Of a stretch of 64,000 bases of DNA, positions 11,713-22,017 are shown piece by piece. Position 1 is the stretch's first letter, and every line of letters starts with the position of its first letter. Origin of the DNA: Baylisascaris procyonis. Its lineage: Eukaryota; Nematoda; Chromadorea; Rhabditida; Ascarididae. The notes below the pieces were generated by a model. That model was not told where the DNA came from. It saw nothing but the letters and a program-made list of their open reading frames with translations, and did no database searches. The position numbers and the translations under genes were made by a program. Location: contig JAZARR010000246.1 of the NCBI GenBank assembly GCA_037389465.1, forward strand, positions 121,816 to 185,815, given 5' to 3'.

Positions 11713-11868
11713 GATTTTTTTGAGTTTTGAGCCAAATGAAGTATGGCTCAGACTGAGAATGATAATGGTGTTTTCTTGATGACCAATGAAAACCTTGTCC
11801 GCAGACGGGGACGAAACAGCGACCCCTCGCTTGCCGGGCGAGTGCTGTACCACTGAGCTACCGCGGAC
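11650..11868 (-). mobile_element. tRNA-derived SINE candidate: tRNA-like head, 80-bp body, TA tail
   Basis: Read on the minus strand, a 72-nt tRNA-like head (11868-11797) is followed by about 80 bp of unrelated sequence (11796-11709) and then a TA dinucleotide tail. This is the head-body-tail layout of a tRNA-derived SINE. Only one copy lies in the window, so family status cannot be shown here, and the TA run might simply be a neighbouring microsatellite. Confidence 0.45.
11797..11868 (-). tRNA. tRNA-like sequence (possible tRNA-Ala GGC or SINE head)
   Basis: The minus strand starts GTCCGCGGTAGCTCAGTGGT, a textbook pol III A-box (TAGCTCAGTGG). It has a perfect 5-bp anticodon stem CTCGC/GCGAG around the loop CCGGCAA, and a 3' strand TGCGGAC that pairs with the 5' GTCCGCG (one G-T wobble). 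Position 33 is C rather than the near-invariant U. The T-arm is poor (GCTGTTTCGTCCCCGTC), and there is an extra base between acceptor and D-arm. The nominal anticodon would be GGC. The weak T-arm and C33 argue for a pseudo-tRNA or SINE head rather than a working tRNA. Confidence 0.4.
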
Positions 11869-12890
11869 GGGTATTTGTATGCGTTTTTGTCTGAATGCGT
11901 GTGCTTGTTTGTGTTTGTGTGTGTGTTTGTGTATGTTTGTGTGCGTTTGTGTGTGTTTTCGTGTGTTTGTGTGTGTTCGCGTGTGTTTGTGGGCGATTGT
12001 GTGTGTTGTGTGTGTTTGTGTGTGTCTGTGTGTTTGAGTGTGTTTGTGTATGTTTGTGTGTATGTTTGTGGGTGATTGCGTGTGTTGTGTGTGTTTGTGT
12101 GTGTGTTTGTGGGTGATTGCGTGTGTTGTGTGTGTTTGTGTGCATTCGTGTGTGTTTCTGCGGGTTTGCGTATGCTTGCGTGTGTTTTGTGTGTGTTTGT
12201 CCGTATTTGTTATGTTGGCGCGTGTTTTGTGTTTTTTTTGTGCCTTTGCGTGTTCGTTGGTGTTTTTACGTCCTCGTGTGTGTTTCTGTATGTTTTGTGT
12301 ATTTGTGTATACTTGTGGGCGTTTCTTGTGTATGTGTCTGTCTGCGTGTGCTTGCGCGTGTACGCGTTTGTTTTGCGTGTTTGTGTGTGCCTCTGTTGAT
12401 TGTGCGTTTGTGTATGTTTGCGTGTATTTTGCATGTGCATGTGTGTGTTTGTCTTTGCTTCCGTGCGTTTGTGTATGTTGGTGTGTGCTTGTGTGTGTTT
12501 ATGTGTGTTGGTGTGTGTTTGTGTGTGTTGGTGTGTCTGTGTGTTTGTGTTGGTTTGTGTGTGTTTGTGTGTGTCTGCGTGCGTCTATGTGTTTCTGTGT
12601 GTGTGTTTGCGTGTGCTTATGCATGTTTGCGTGTGCTTGTGTATCCTTGTGTGCGTTTATGTATGTTTGTGCTGCTTGTGTATGTTTGTGTTTCTGTGTG
12701 TTTTGTCTGTATTTCTGTCTGTTAGTCTGTGTGTGTGTGTTGGTGTACGTCTGCGTGGTTTTTATGTGTGTTTGTTTGTGTTTGTGCATGTTTGCGTGGT
12801 TTTGTGTGTTTGCGTGTATTTGTGTATGTGTGTGCGTTTGTGTAGTTTGTGTGTGTTTGTTGCGCTCGTGTCCGTTTGTGTGTCTTTGTT

Positions 12891-12932
<42 letters not shown>

Positions 12933-13015
12933 AGTGTGTTTGCGTGTGCTTGCGTGTTTGTGTTTGCGTGTGTTTGTGTATGCTTGTGTGCGTTGCGAGT
13001 GTGTGTGCTTGCATG
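11869..13015. repeat. Degenerate GTGTGTTT-type simple-sequence array, about 1.15 kb
   Basis: The region is almost entirely G and T on the plus strand, built from GTGTGTTT/GTGCGTTT-like units with scattered C and A, and includes a pure (GT)n block near 12894-12930. It is open in several frames on both strands, giving Cys-Val-rich frames on plus and Thr-His-rich frames on minus. These are compositional artefacts, not genes. Confidence 0.95.
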
Positions 13016-13461
13016 TCGTCAAGATACGGGAGTGAGTTAGTGGGCTGCTGCACACGGTAAATCAAACTGTGTCTCAAAGCAATAACACAAAGAACGATCT
13101 AAGTTGACTTTGGCTGTAGCGGCTATATTATCTTCTAATGCGGCTTTGCGGTCGTGTTAAGCGCGTGTGAGTGTAGCGCGTTTGCGTTAATTGTCAGCAC
13201 TTTATCTTTTATTGTTTTTTCTGAATTTAAACTTGATTCTCATGTTAGTTGTTGATTGCCTCAAAGTTTTGCGATCTCGTCACTAGTTTTGACGTTTTTG
13301 CATTCTCCTCGTCATTTATTCGTATTTCTTTAGCTGATCACCACAAATCACCGCATTTGGCTCAGATCACGTTTTCTGTTCGTTTTGCATGCGTCTTCCG
13401 ATTACGTCGCCTTTTTACGTTGTTTCTAAAGTAGTCAAGGTTTATTTACTCAAGTTTGAGG
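13016..13461. other. Intergenic spacer before element A, nothing recognised
   Basis: About 445 bp between the GT array and the proposed 5' LTR of element A. No gene, RNA or repeat supported. Confidence 0.4.
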
Positions 13462-14134
13462 TGTCGGGCGATACGCAAAACATAAAGGTGTCCCCCGAAC
13501 CGTGTGAACAAACTTGGGACGGACCAACCAGGAGGTTGGTATAGACAAGCGCAAAAAAAGGAAAGGGCGCAAGTGGACGAGCCCTCGTCAAATCAGGCCG
13601 GTTTCTTTGTTGAAATCAATTATAGTTCGTTCGCTGTTGGAGTTTCGAGTAGCTACGAGCCCGGCAGGGAAGTCGGCAAGCTCGAAGAAAGAACCACAGC
13701 TCGCGAGAAACAAACTGCGCTGTACAGAGTCAACCGCACGAGTTAGGCGGTGGTACATTGACAACCAGGTGTCGGCACGAAAGCAATCGCCCGACACCTC
13801 GTTTCCCCTGTGCTTTGTATTGCGCTTCATTGTATCGGGCCCTGCCACAGTTGACTACAGGTGCCGTATTCTAAAGCTGTATCCCGCTCATCCAGTATTA
13901 TATCGCTCAATTCGCTCAACCTGTCCCAAATCAAAGTTTTTGCCTTCGATTGTCGTTGTTTCGTTTATTGTTCTTATGTTGTCGATTTTGTGACAGGCCT
14001 GCGCAGCTCGTTGGTTTCACTCCACGTGCATTGTGACCTTAACTTTATTGATGTGTTTTCTAATAAACCGTCGATCTCTTCTTTCTCTTTTCTGTCGTCT
14101 ACATACGACCATCAACTTCGTTTTGTTCACGACA
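13462..14134 (+). repeat. 5' LTR of element A (ends inferred)
   Basis: Starts TGTCGGGCGATACGC and is taken to end at CACGACA (14134), giving TGTCG/CGACA terminal inverted repeats, with a primer-binding-type sequence 7 bp later. An internal TCGCCCGACA at 13787-13796 is an exact inverse of the first ten bases and is an alternative right end (335 bp). With no 3' LTR copy in the window the boundaries rest on termini and primer-site position only. Confidence 0.5.
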
Positions 14135-14141
14135 GAAAATT

Positions 14142-14160
14142 TGGTGCCACGAGCCGGGAG
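14142..14160 (+). other. Primer-binding site of element A
   Basis: TGGTGCCACGAGCCGGGAG begins with the TGG that pairs to a tRNA CCA end and lies 7 bp after the proposed LTR end, the expected place for a minus-strand primer site. The tRNA was not identified. Confidence 0.5.
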
Positions 14161-14173
14161 TTAAGCAGTCGCA

Positions 14174-15339
14174 ATGTCGGGAGTGTATCGGCAGGCTATG
14201 GGACCCACAAAGGGTAGGTTGATAGGGTATCTGAAGGAAACTCCGGGGTTAGGAGTCCCAAAAATTCACGACCCCAAATTGCTTCTCTCGAAGAGCAAGT
14301 TGAAGGGTTTGACAGTTACAAGCGTAAGATAAATGCCGCGATCGGTGCTTTAGAAAAATATCACGAACAATAGCTCTCTTTGAGGATCAGTTTAAGAGGA
14401 GATGAAGCAAAAGAGGAAGATCGGATTTATCAATAGATGGCAGACGATCCGAATGGTGTCCTCCAAGTTATGGAGGAAGCTCGAGAAACTCTTGAGCGAA
14501 TCGAAAGCCGAAAACAAAAAGCAGTAAGACTACTCCTTGGATTACGGGATAAAAATAAGGCTGAAGCACAAGAGGTAAGTGAACTGCCAAGATCGGCACC
14601 GAGAATTAAGCTTCCAAAATTGGAGCTGGCTACTTTTTCGGGCAATATGCGCAAATGGCCTGAATTTTGGTCTTCATTTGAGGCAGCGGTAGATCAGCAA
14701 CCAATACCCGATGTCAATAAACTCAACTACTTACTTAGTAGTCTGAAGAGTGCGGCTTATGCAACAGTAACTGGCTACGCAATTACGGCCTCCAATTACA
14801 GAGTGGTGGCGGATGTTTTAAAAAGGCGTTATGGAAATGAAGTCCTTGTAAAAAATGCCCTCATGACGAGTTGAAGAGGTAGACTCAGGCGGATCCTAGA
14901 AATCCTAGGGTCGTTCCAGAGGAGGTTGAAAGAATTCTGAGACAGCTAAGTGTGATGAATGAGGATACGAATCATCCGATAATCGAGCTGATGGTAGAAG
15001 AGAAATTACCGAGATGGATCTTATTCGAAGTTTATGAAAAAAAGAGTGAAGACCCGGTTTGGAACGTCGATAAGCTTCGTGATTACGTCGACAAATTGAT
15101 TGTTCGAAAAGAAACGATAACGCGCGTAAGCAGTAGCATGACGACACAGAGAAGAGATCGTCACGAGGACAGAAAGCCGACAAAGTATGACTCAAAGGAA
15201 ACGTCTGCATTTTCTTCGACAGTAAGCAACTACCGAGGGAGGAGAGAAGATCAAGCGCCGAAAAATAAGAAACGAAGTCGTGTCTCTTGCGGAGGCCCTC
15301 ACTGGAATAGTGATTGCCTGAGTAGGCAACCGTGAAAGA
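14174..15339 (+). pseudogene. Element A gag (DUF1759-type), interrupted
   Basis: Starts with MSGVYRQAMGPTKGRL at 14174. After frameshifts it continues as an open piece at 14437-14874 with LPKLELATFSGNMRKWPEFW and then VNKLNYLLSSLKSAA, the PKLxLPxFxG...W..FW...F motif of BEL-type gag (DUF1759). Stops near 14875 and 14937 break it, and a further piece resumes at 14952 (ELMVEEKLPRWILFEVY). The frame ends at the B insertion. The missing zinc knuckle lies at about 26519-26560, beyond B. Confidence 0.75.
15335..15339. other. Target-site duplication of element B, left copy
   Basis: AAAGA directly before the left LTR of B (TGTGGCGA at 15340); the same five bases follow the right LTR at 26430-26434. 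Five bases is normal for BEL/Pao integrases. Confidence 0.8.
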
Positions 15340-15617
15340 TGTGGCGAGGACGCGATGTTGGTGATCCAACGATTGAACCAACCAATGAATTTATTGACAT
15401 AGAGGGTGCTTATATACAGTTTACTTAGGCAAGTTCTTTAACCGATGATTTGCATTGCTTTATGAAATTCTTTTGTATTTTATTTTGGAGAATTCATAAA
15501 TCTGAGAAATGGGCATTTCTAAATCCAAACGACTTTGAAAGGGAAATTTTGTGAATCGTATCAGCGCCAGCCGAGAACGGCATCTTCGATATGCTTAGGA
15601 ATCGATTCTTCTCGACA
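15340..15617 (-). repeat. Element B LTR, left copy (3' LTR in B orientation)
   Basis: 278 bp. On plus it starts TGTGGCGAGGACGCGATG and ends GATTCTTCTCGACA. On minus it therefore starts TGTCGAGAAG, directly after the purine tract GGCGGGAG. A minus-strand TATATAAG lies near 15410. Confidence 0.85.
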
Positions 15618-16132
15618 CTCCCGCCGAAGGTTTTGCCGTTAGCATTGTTCTGGTCTTTCGGAGAATCGATCCTTTGGAGGAGAGAGAATTTTTCTCGTTT
15701 ACTCTTGACCTTTCCCATTTCTTTCTCTTCTTTGTCTTCCTTTTCAGCTTCTTCAGGAGAGGAAATCTTCTTCCTTTTCTGGTTGTATCGATTCCACTTT
15801 AGGACGTTCGCGTTTAGTTGGTTTTGGTTGCTCTTCTTCCCTTTTATCTTGGTCTCCTTCTCCAACTTTACTATCATATCTCGATACTTCGGAATCGAAT
15901 TGAGAACGTGTCCTTGTAAGACCTTGCTTTGCCTCAACTGCGTTTCGACCGCTTGTCGATACTGTTTCCCAATTATCAAATCCTTTACATTGAGTTCTTT
16001 GGATGCTGTTTGGACAGTAGTGCAATCTTTTTCAGTAATTCGTCCTGAACACGTTGATTGCACTGCAGCTGGTTCTGGTCTCGGCTCCATATTGCGCTTC
16101 CATACGTTTTTTCTCCATAGGCTGACATTCAT
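15494..16132 (-). CDS. Element B second frame: Lys-rich Gag extension or accessory protein
   Basis: 212 codons, overlapping the end of B gag by about 100 nt in another frame. Composition is very basic and acidic-patched (IKGKKSNQNQ, EEAEKEDKEEKEMGKVKSKR), with a helical coiled-coil-like middle (YRDMIVKLEKETK). No enzymatic motif. The frame reads through the polypurine tract and ends about 120 bp inside the LTR, the place occupied by the env-like C-terminus in element E. I infer either a Gag C-terminal extension reached by frameshift or a separate accessory product. It is not recognised as a known family. Confidence 0.5.
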   Translation of the reverse strand: MNVSLWRKNVWKRNMEPRPEPAAVQSTCSGRITEKDCTTVQTASKELNVKDLIIGKQYRQAVETQLRQSKVLQGHVLNSIPKYRDMIVKLEKETKIKGKKSNQNQLNANVLKWNRYNQKRKKISSPEEAEKEDKEEKEMGKVKSKREKFSLLQRIDSPKDQNNANGKTFGGSVEKNRFLSISKMPFSAGADTIHKISLSKSFGFRNAHFSDL

Positions 16133-17838
16133 TCAGCCGCCCATTTTCAAGATCCTTTTCTTGCTCATGATGCCTCCGCAACAACGCGTGATTTGCTTCC
16201 GCTTGTTTGGCACGTACATCCGACTTATTAGCAGTTAACTTCTCCTTTGGTATGAACTTTGTTGTGCGCAGTGTTGAAAACTTGGATCGACGTAATGTCA
16301 TCATCTCATCATTAATTGGCCGATGGAATGAATCATGCGGAGAAATCGGAGAGGAAGCTGGAGCTGTTGAAGCGCTTTCGCTTCCCAGAGAAGAGTGACT
16401 GCGGTTAGACGATTCAGCCGAATGCGTTGATTCCTCATCACCAAGCCGGATTATCGAACGGCTTTTTGCTTTAGCCGTAGGCAAAAAGTCCTGTTCCTTG
16501 TTGTCTGAAGTATTGTCAGTGCATAACCTTCGATCTAGTGTCGCATGACTGGCTTGAATGGAGTTAGTAGTCTGCTGACTATTTTCTTCGGCGACATTAA
16601 GCACTGGGGAATCCCTGAATTCGCTGCACTTTGTCTTAGAAGTGCAAAGCGCTTGATGATGATTGCCACTTCGGCAGCAGTAACACGGTCGTTGAAATGC
16701 ACAACTTTCGGCGTGATGACCCTCGCGGAGGCAGCGAAGACAAAGTTTGAGTTTCTTTGCGCGATTCTTGCGCGCTTCGAGATCTTGAAACCGAGTACAC
16801 GAGGCAGCCCAGTGTTGAGAGTTGCAGAACGGACATGGCGGTGGTTCCTTTCTACGTTGTCGACCCTTGAGATTTGGGCTAATTTGAGGTTGACTTTTCT
16901 GAATTGAAGTAAAGGCTGATGCTTCCTCAGCCTTTCCTCTGGTCGAGGTTGCTTCGTCAGCCTTTCGTTTAATTGAGCGACCTTGTGACCATTTGAGCTG
17001 CTGCTGAATTCGAAGTGTTGTTTGCAGATACGAGCATAAGGATTCGACATTCCATCCCGGATTACGCTCCTTTTCTTTGTATATTTCCATCAAAATGGAA
17101 TTTGACAGCTTGCTCTCGATTATTGTCTCGAGGAGAGGATTGTTGATTTGCTCTCCCATCTCCTTCAATTGGGGCACTATCGTGAGAATTGCGTTCGCAT
17201 TGTCGTTGAAGGAGTTGCTTTCCATTGGTTTGAGTGCTTGTAGCTGTAGATGCAGGGCACGACGAAGTGCGTTGAGATTGTCATAGCGCTGCTTAATGCC
17301 TCTGTGATAACTGAGTAATTGTTCTCGTTGAGTGCGCATCCGGCAACGGTTCGAGCCGCTTCACCCTCAAGGGTACTGAGAAGATACAATAGCTTGTGTA
17401 CCGTTGGAACAGGAGCTTCGTCGACTGAGTGTTGGAATGAGGCCCAAAACATGGGCCACAGTAACGGGTCTCCTCGAAAATGGAGTAGTTCCAACTGAGG
17501 CAATCGTAGACTTGGAGCGTTTGTAGTTGAAGGGACACGTGCGGATGCGGGAGAAACAGCGGCAGGAGAGTCGGGAGAGTCGGCCGTGCTGAGATTCTCG
17601 CCAGCTGATGTGGAAAGCGTGGAGTCAATATTCGTTAAATTTGCGTCGATTTGGTCGAGGAGATCGCGAGCTTCCGCCACACGTGAAAAGAAGCCCGTTG
17701 GATTGGTGATTGCATGACAATACGCTTCTTGATCTGCTTGGTCGGCTTTGCCCAAGGCCTTCCTCCAGGCTTGGTCGAGTGCAGATATTTCATCGATTTG
17801 GCGTGTGAGAGTGCGTGACCATAAACGATACTTCTGAC
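16032..17838 (-). pseudogene. Element B gag, main part, with three zinc knuckles
   Basis: Minus strand. The upstream piece (17755-17177) has LRLPQLELLHFRGDPLLWPM and VPTVHKLLYLLSTLEGEAAR, typical BEL gag (DUF1759). A frameshift near 17300 moves it to the piece 17339-16032, which reads on through gag helices to three Cys-His boxes: CPFCNSQHWAASC, CLRCLREGHHAESC and CYCCRSGNHHQALC (about residues 168-233 of that piece). It ends in a Ser-rich then charged tail. The N-terminus is separated by element C and lies at 25889-26062. Only one clear frameshift is seen besides the C insertion, so the gag is better preserved than expected for the LTR age. Confidence 0.8.
17804..17838. repeat. 35-bp duplication flanking element C, left copy
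   Basis: TGTGAGAGTGCGTGACC through CTTCTGAC, directly before the left LTR of C. The same 35 bp, with one A/G difference, directly follows the right LTR at 25889-25923. It is host (element B gag) sequence present on both sides of C. Confidence 0.85.
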
Positions 17839-18057
17839 TGTCGAAGTGATCTTCGAATCGAATTCTTCATGAACGCAAAAACACAAAACAATATGGCTAA
17901 GACTTCAAACGCTCTCACAGCACATTCCAACGACTGCTAACTGACAACACTGTCATCAAGATAACCACCGGCTATGGATGGGAACGACGAATCTCGACGA
18001 GGCTATAAAAGCGGCGCGACAATTCATTCGGGGCCAGAGTAGCTACAGAGTTACGCA
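17839..18057 (+). repeat. Element C 5' LTR
   Basis: 219 bp from TGTCGAAGTGATC to GTTACGCA. Contains a TATA box (GGCTATAAAAGC, TATAAAA at 18004-18010), so the U3 promoter and start site lie in its last quarter. TGGATCGGAAAGGGTCCGAC follows without a gap at 18058 as a primer-binding site. Confidence 0.9.
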
Positions 18058-18161
18058 TGGATCGGAAAGGGTCCGACATGGTGCGTCGGCCGCATTGAGC
18101 GGCCCGCACCGAGACTTCTGCCTCCATCGACGTTATCCCTACTACTATTCACTCCATTCCA

Positions 18162-19830
18162 ATGGTCCCCTTGGCACCACTGAAGAGTGCTCATATTACC
18201 CTCGCTATTCAACCTACTCTGCATGACTGCGAACCCTTCCTTCAGGCCGCAGAAGCCCACCTTGCCTTTAGCCTTGACGCCAGTCAACTTATTTCGGCAC
18301 AAATTGAATCTGTGCAACATTGCCGTCGGTCGGCCTTGGCAACCTCGCGTCTCCTCGGAATTCACCTTGCCCAGCTAACTCATCTTTATGATGATTGGGC
18401 AGCTATTATTCGCAAACTCACACCACGTGACGATGCCGACCAACTTCTTGCTGAACAACAAGCGTTCCAGCAGATGAATGAAGCGCCTGATGGCCTTCGA
18501 AGTATGCTCAATCAACTTCGCATAACTATTCAAAAGTTGGAATTCCTCGACCAGGATCTAGATGAAATGCTTGGCCGTCTTAGCACTACGCCATGCACCA
18601 CACCACCACTCGGCCTCAATCCCTCAGGCTCCTCTCAAACTCCACAGCAGTCAACAGCTCCTCAGAATATTGCTAACTCACCTTCGCCAAGTAATGGCGA
18701 CGCTCCAAGCAACGTGCACCTCCCTAAACTTCAGCTACCCACATTCGACGGCAAACCGTACGAATGGTTCGAATTTTGGGAATTGTTTGAAGCCACTATC
18801 GACCGCAGTTCCTTAACTGATGTGGAAAAACTCGCGTATCTCACTAGCTGTCTCCGAGGAAAAGCAAAAGACGTTGCCGCAAGATACACACGACGGGGTG
18901 ACAATTATCAACCACTCATCACAGCACTACGCACTCAGTTCGGCAATAAAGGCGCGCTAACCCGTCAACTTCAATCAGATCTACGCAGAATCCGTCCTCC
19001 CGGTCATAATGGACCTGATTTATTACGATTCTACAACGATGCTTCTCGAATTCTACACCACATGCAAATCGCCGAAATCGACCCCGAACAACATCAAGTA
19101 CTCTTCACGTTGAAGGAATGTCTACCTGAACCCAGCCGCATCCTCATGTATCCCGAAAAACAAAAGTGCTCGCATTACTCAACGACCGACTTCCGACGTA
19201 TCTTACTAAATGTCACTCAAATGCTCATGTCAGTGCAGCCATTACAACCGTCAACACCACCTTCTAGTCAATTTAGTTTTGGCTCCAACAAAGAGATCGG
19301 ACGGAACAATGCCAGTCGGGACAGGATCGAGTTCAAATCTAACTACCGTCAATATATGCGCTCGACTAATCAGAGAGATGCACCTGATCGCTGCCGGCAA
19401 CAACGAAGGGCAAGTTCCTCACTTGCATTTACAGGATTACCCCGGGAAAAGGATTCCTACAAAAATTCCTGAAACCAGCGCAGCAGTCCTACCAACCCTA
19501 AGCGACAACAAACTCCGGCAGCGCCGTGTGCTTTCTGCAACCAGCTTCACTGGCACAAGGAATGCCCCTATTATTCTACATCGGAGCAGCGTCGGTACCG
19601 TGCAGCAGACCAGCATCTTTGCTTCAGATGCCTCAAACCAGACCATCAAGCTAAAGAATGTTTGCGACACAACAATTGTCGATCTTGTGGTGGAGCTCAC
19701 AATACGCTTCTTTGCTTCCACCAGGGACACGGTCCGCAAAAACCCGTACAAATTCATGCGGCCGCACTCGAACGAGTTCAGCTTTATCCGCAACAGCGAC
19801 AGTTACGCCCAGTAACGAAAAGGCACCAGT
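18162..19830 (+). pseudogene. Element C gag with in-frame stop before the zinc knuckles
   Basis: ATG at 18162, 105 bp after the LTR. Residues 1-436 include VHLPKLQLPTFDGKPYEW and LTDVEKLAYLTSCLRGKAK, the core gag motif. A TGA at 19470-19472 interrupts, but the same frame continues open to about 19829 and holds three knuckles: CAFCNQLHWHKEC, CFRCLKPDHQAKEC and CRSCGGAHNTLLC. A single nonsense change therefore separates capsid from nucleocapsid. The gag frame overlaps the protease frame (frame -1 relative to gag), the usual arrangement for a gag-pol -1 shift. Confidence 0.8.
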
Positions 19831-20233
19831 AACTCTACTCCTGTGGCAAACAGCAAGGGTCTATAATCCCCTATTCCCTCAGTCAACGAAGACAGCAAAA
19901 GTCTTCATCGACCATGGAAGCCAAGGATCATTTATTACGGAACGCCTGGCGGCTGCTCTTGGACTCAAGCATAATCAAAGCAGTCCACTCATCATTCACG
20001 GAGTAGGAGATATGGAAGGCAATCACTTCAAAAGTGAGCAAATTTCGGTTGGTATTCGACTGCAAGATGGAACCGGTCATCATTTCGAAGCATATACGCT
20101 GCCGCGAGTAACGACCAAATTCCTTCACGCTCACGTAACCTTAGCAGACTTGCCAATGTTATGGGAAAATCAATCCGATGAGCTTCCTGTTCCTCTTTAT
20201 GAAGACGAACCCGATATCCTTATCTCGACGTAA
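19658..20233 (+). pseudogene. Element C aspartic protease region (Pao peptidase A17-like)
   Basis: The frame contains KVFIDHGSQGSFITERLA near 19900, where Asp-His-Gly-Ser stands for the usual D-S/T-G active-site triad followed by the Pao-type SQxSFIT. LPMLWENQSDELPVP then leads to DILIS at 20222. The next expected residues continue in another frame, so a one-base change separates protease from RT. Confidence 0.75.
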
Positions 20234-21734
20234 CTTCATCTCGACGATCAGCCCGCGAGCTATCAAGCGCCTACCATCTAATTTCACATTGTACGATTCA
20301 GAGCTTGGGCCACTCATTGGAGGTGCTGGAATGGTCAGCGCCAACTATCGCCAAACACAACTTATCCGCGCCAACGCTATTTTAGTTGGCAACGTCCAAC
20401 TTTCAGTCGAGCAACTATGGTCCCTCGATACTCTGGGTATTGACCTACCTAATGAATCTGTTGAAGACGATGAAAGAGAGCTGCACGCTTTTAAAAAGAC
20501 TATCAGACGACTTCCGGATGGTCGCTATAGCGTCTCGTGGCCGTGGAAGAGTGCCCACCCACGTCTTGTTACTAATTACGGTCTTTGTGTTGGACGGCTA
20601 CAATCTCTGCTACGTTCCTTATCGAGTCAACCAGAACGACTGCGTCTTTACGATGAAACTATTCAGCAACAGCTTAAAGCAGGCATTATCGAACGCGCTC
20701 CTCTTCGTCCAACTGGTCCTCTCGTCCATTATGTTCCTCATCAAGCGGTATGGAACGAACAAAAGAAAAAATTGCGCATTGTCTACGACGCAAGTGCTAC
20801 CGCCCCGGCCGGACAAGCCCTGAACGACAATTTACTGCGCGGGCCTGTATTTCTTCCAGATCTGGTAGGTCAACTTCTTCGCTTACGTCAAGCCTATATT
20901 GCTCTCGTAGCAGATGTGGAAAAAGCGTTCTTACAAATTGAGCTGAATACAACAGACAGAGACGTTGCCAGGTTTCTTTGGATCGATAAACCAACAGAAC
21001 CTATCGGCCCCAAAAACCCAATCATTACTTATCGCTTTAACAGAGTGTTTTTTGGAGCAGTAAGCTCTCCTTTCTTGCTCGCAGCCACTATTAGGCATCA
21101 CTTGCAAAACGCAAATTCTGCATGGGCTTCGCGCATTTCCGAGAATATTTATGTCGATAATGTGTTGCTTGCTGCTAATTCTGAAACGGAAGCAATAACA
21201 GCTTACCGAGAAGCAAAGAAACTGTTTGCGGACGCTTGCATGAACCTCCCAGAATTTCAGTCGAATAGTACCCAAGTAACTGCCATATTGGCACCAGAGG
21301 ATCGTTACAACAACACTCAAATCAAGGTGCTCGGTGTCGTTTGGGATACAGTGAAGGATACAATCAAACTGAAAACGCATCCCCCACCAAGTGGCCGTCT
21401 CAGCAAACGATCACTTCTTCAGTTTATCGCCCAACAGTTTGACCCGTTAGGATACCTATCACCAATAATTCTACCATTCAAAATATTACTTCAAGATATT
21501 ACTGAAGAAGGATCAGCGTGGGACGAGGAAGTGGCCGAACCACACGTTCAAAAATGGAACTGTCTCAAGGAAAGCTGGGACATGCTATCATTCGAATCAC
21601 CACGATACCAAATGGCCCACTCGAGCACCACGTATTTGCTGATGCCTCTAATCGCGCATATTCAAGCGTTGCATATGCGAAAGGAAGCGACAAAATTGTT
21701 CTACTTTATGCGAAATCTCGGTTGTGTCCTTTAA
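20234..21734 (+). pseudogene. Element C reverse transcriptase
   Basis: The long open frame (from 20178) reads LYDSELGPLIGGAG, LPDGRYSVSWPWK, LVHYVPHQAV, KLRIVYDASA and DNLLRGPVFLPDL, all diagnostic BEL/Pao RT blocks. The first catalytic Asp lies in VADVEKAFLQI. The second catalytic box is IYVDNVLL, with Asn in place of the second Asp of YVDD. FDPLGYLSPIILPFKILLQD marks the connection to RNase H. The frame leaves the true reading near 21640. Confidence 0.85.
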
Positions 21735-22014
21735 AAGGACTACCAATTCCACGTCTGGAATTGTTAGCCGTGCTGATAAGTCTCGCATAACTAAATTCTT
21801 AACCCAACAGCTGAACCTCGAAGATATTCCACAAACTATATGGAGCGATAGCAAGTGCGCCCTTGCTTGGATCAACTCGCCACCTAATGAAAAGCTTCCG
21901 CGTCTCGTTCAAAATCGATTAAATGAAATTAGGAAAACGACCAATATCAGGTACGGATATGTTGCGACAGGCGCTAATCCTGCAGACCTCGCTACCAGAG
22001 GCGCAACACCATGA
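21620..22014 (+). pseudogene. Element C RNase H
   Basis: HHVFADASNRAYSSVAYAK (about 21630) supplies the first RNase H Asp, and RLCPLKGLPIPRLELLAV carries the Glu. A shift near 21780 moves to the next frame with TIWSDSKCALAWI (third acidic residue) and NPADLATRGATP (last Asp). All four acidic positions can be found, but in two frames. Confidence 0.8.
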
Positions 22015-22017
22015 GCT

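Noticed and set aside
11786..13077. Long open frames (up to 340 codons) rich in Cys-Val on plus and Thr-His on minus
   Set aside because: They are translations of the GT-type simple repeat, open in several frames at once; no codon structure or domain.
13462..13796. Short 335-bp LTR for element A ending at TCGCCCGACA
   Set aside because: The inverted ends are attractive, but no primer-binding sequence follows; TGGTGCCACG after 14134 fits better. Kept as an alternative only.
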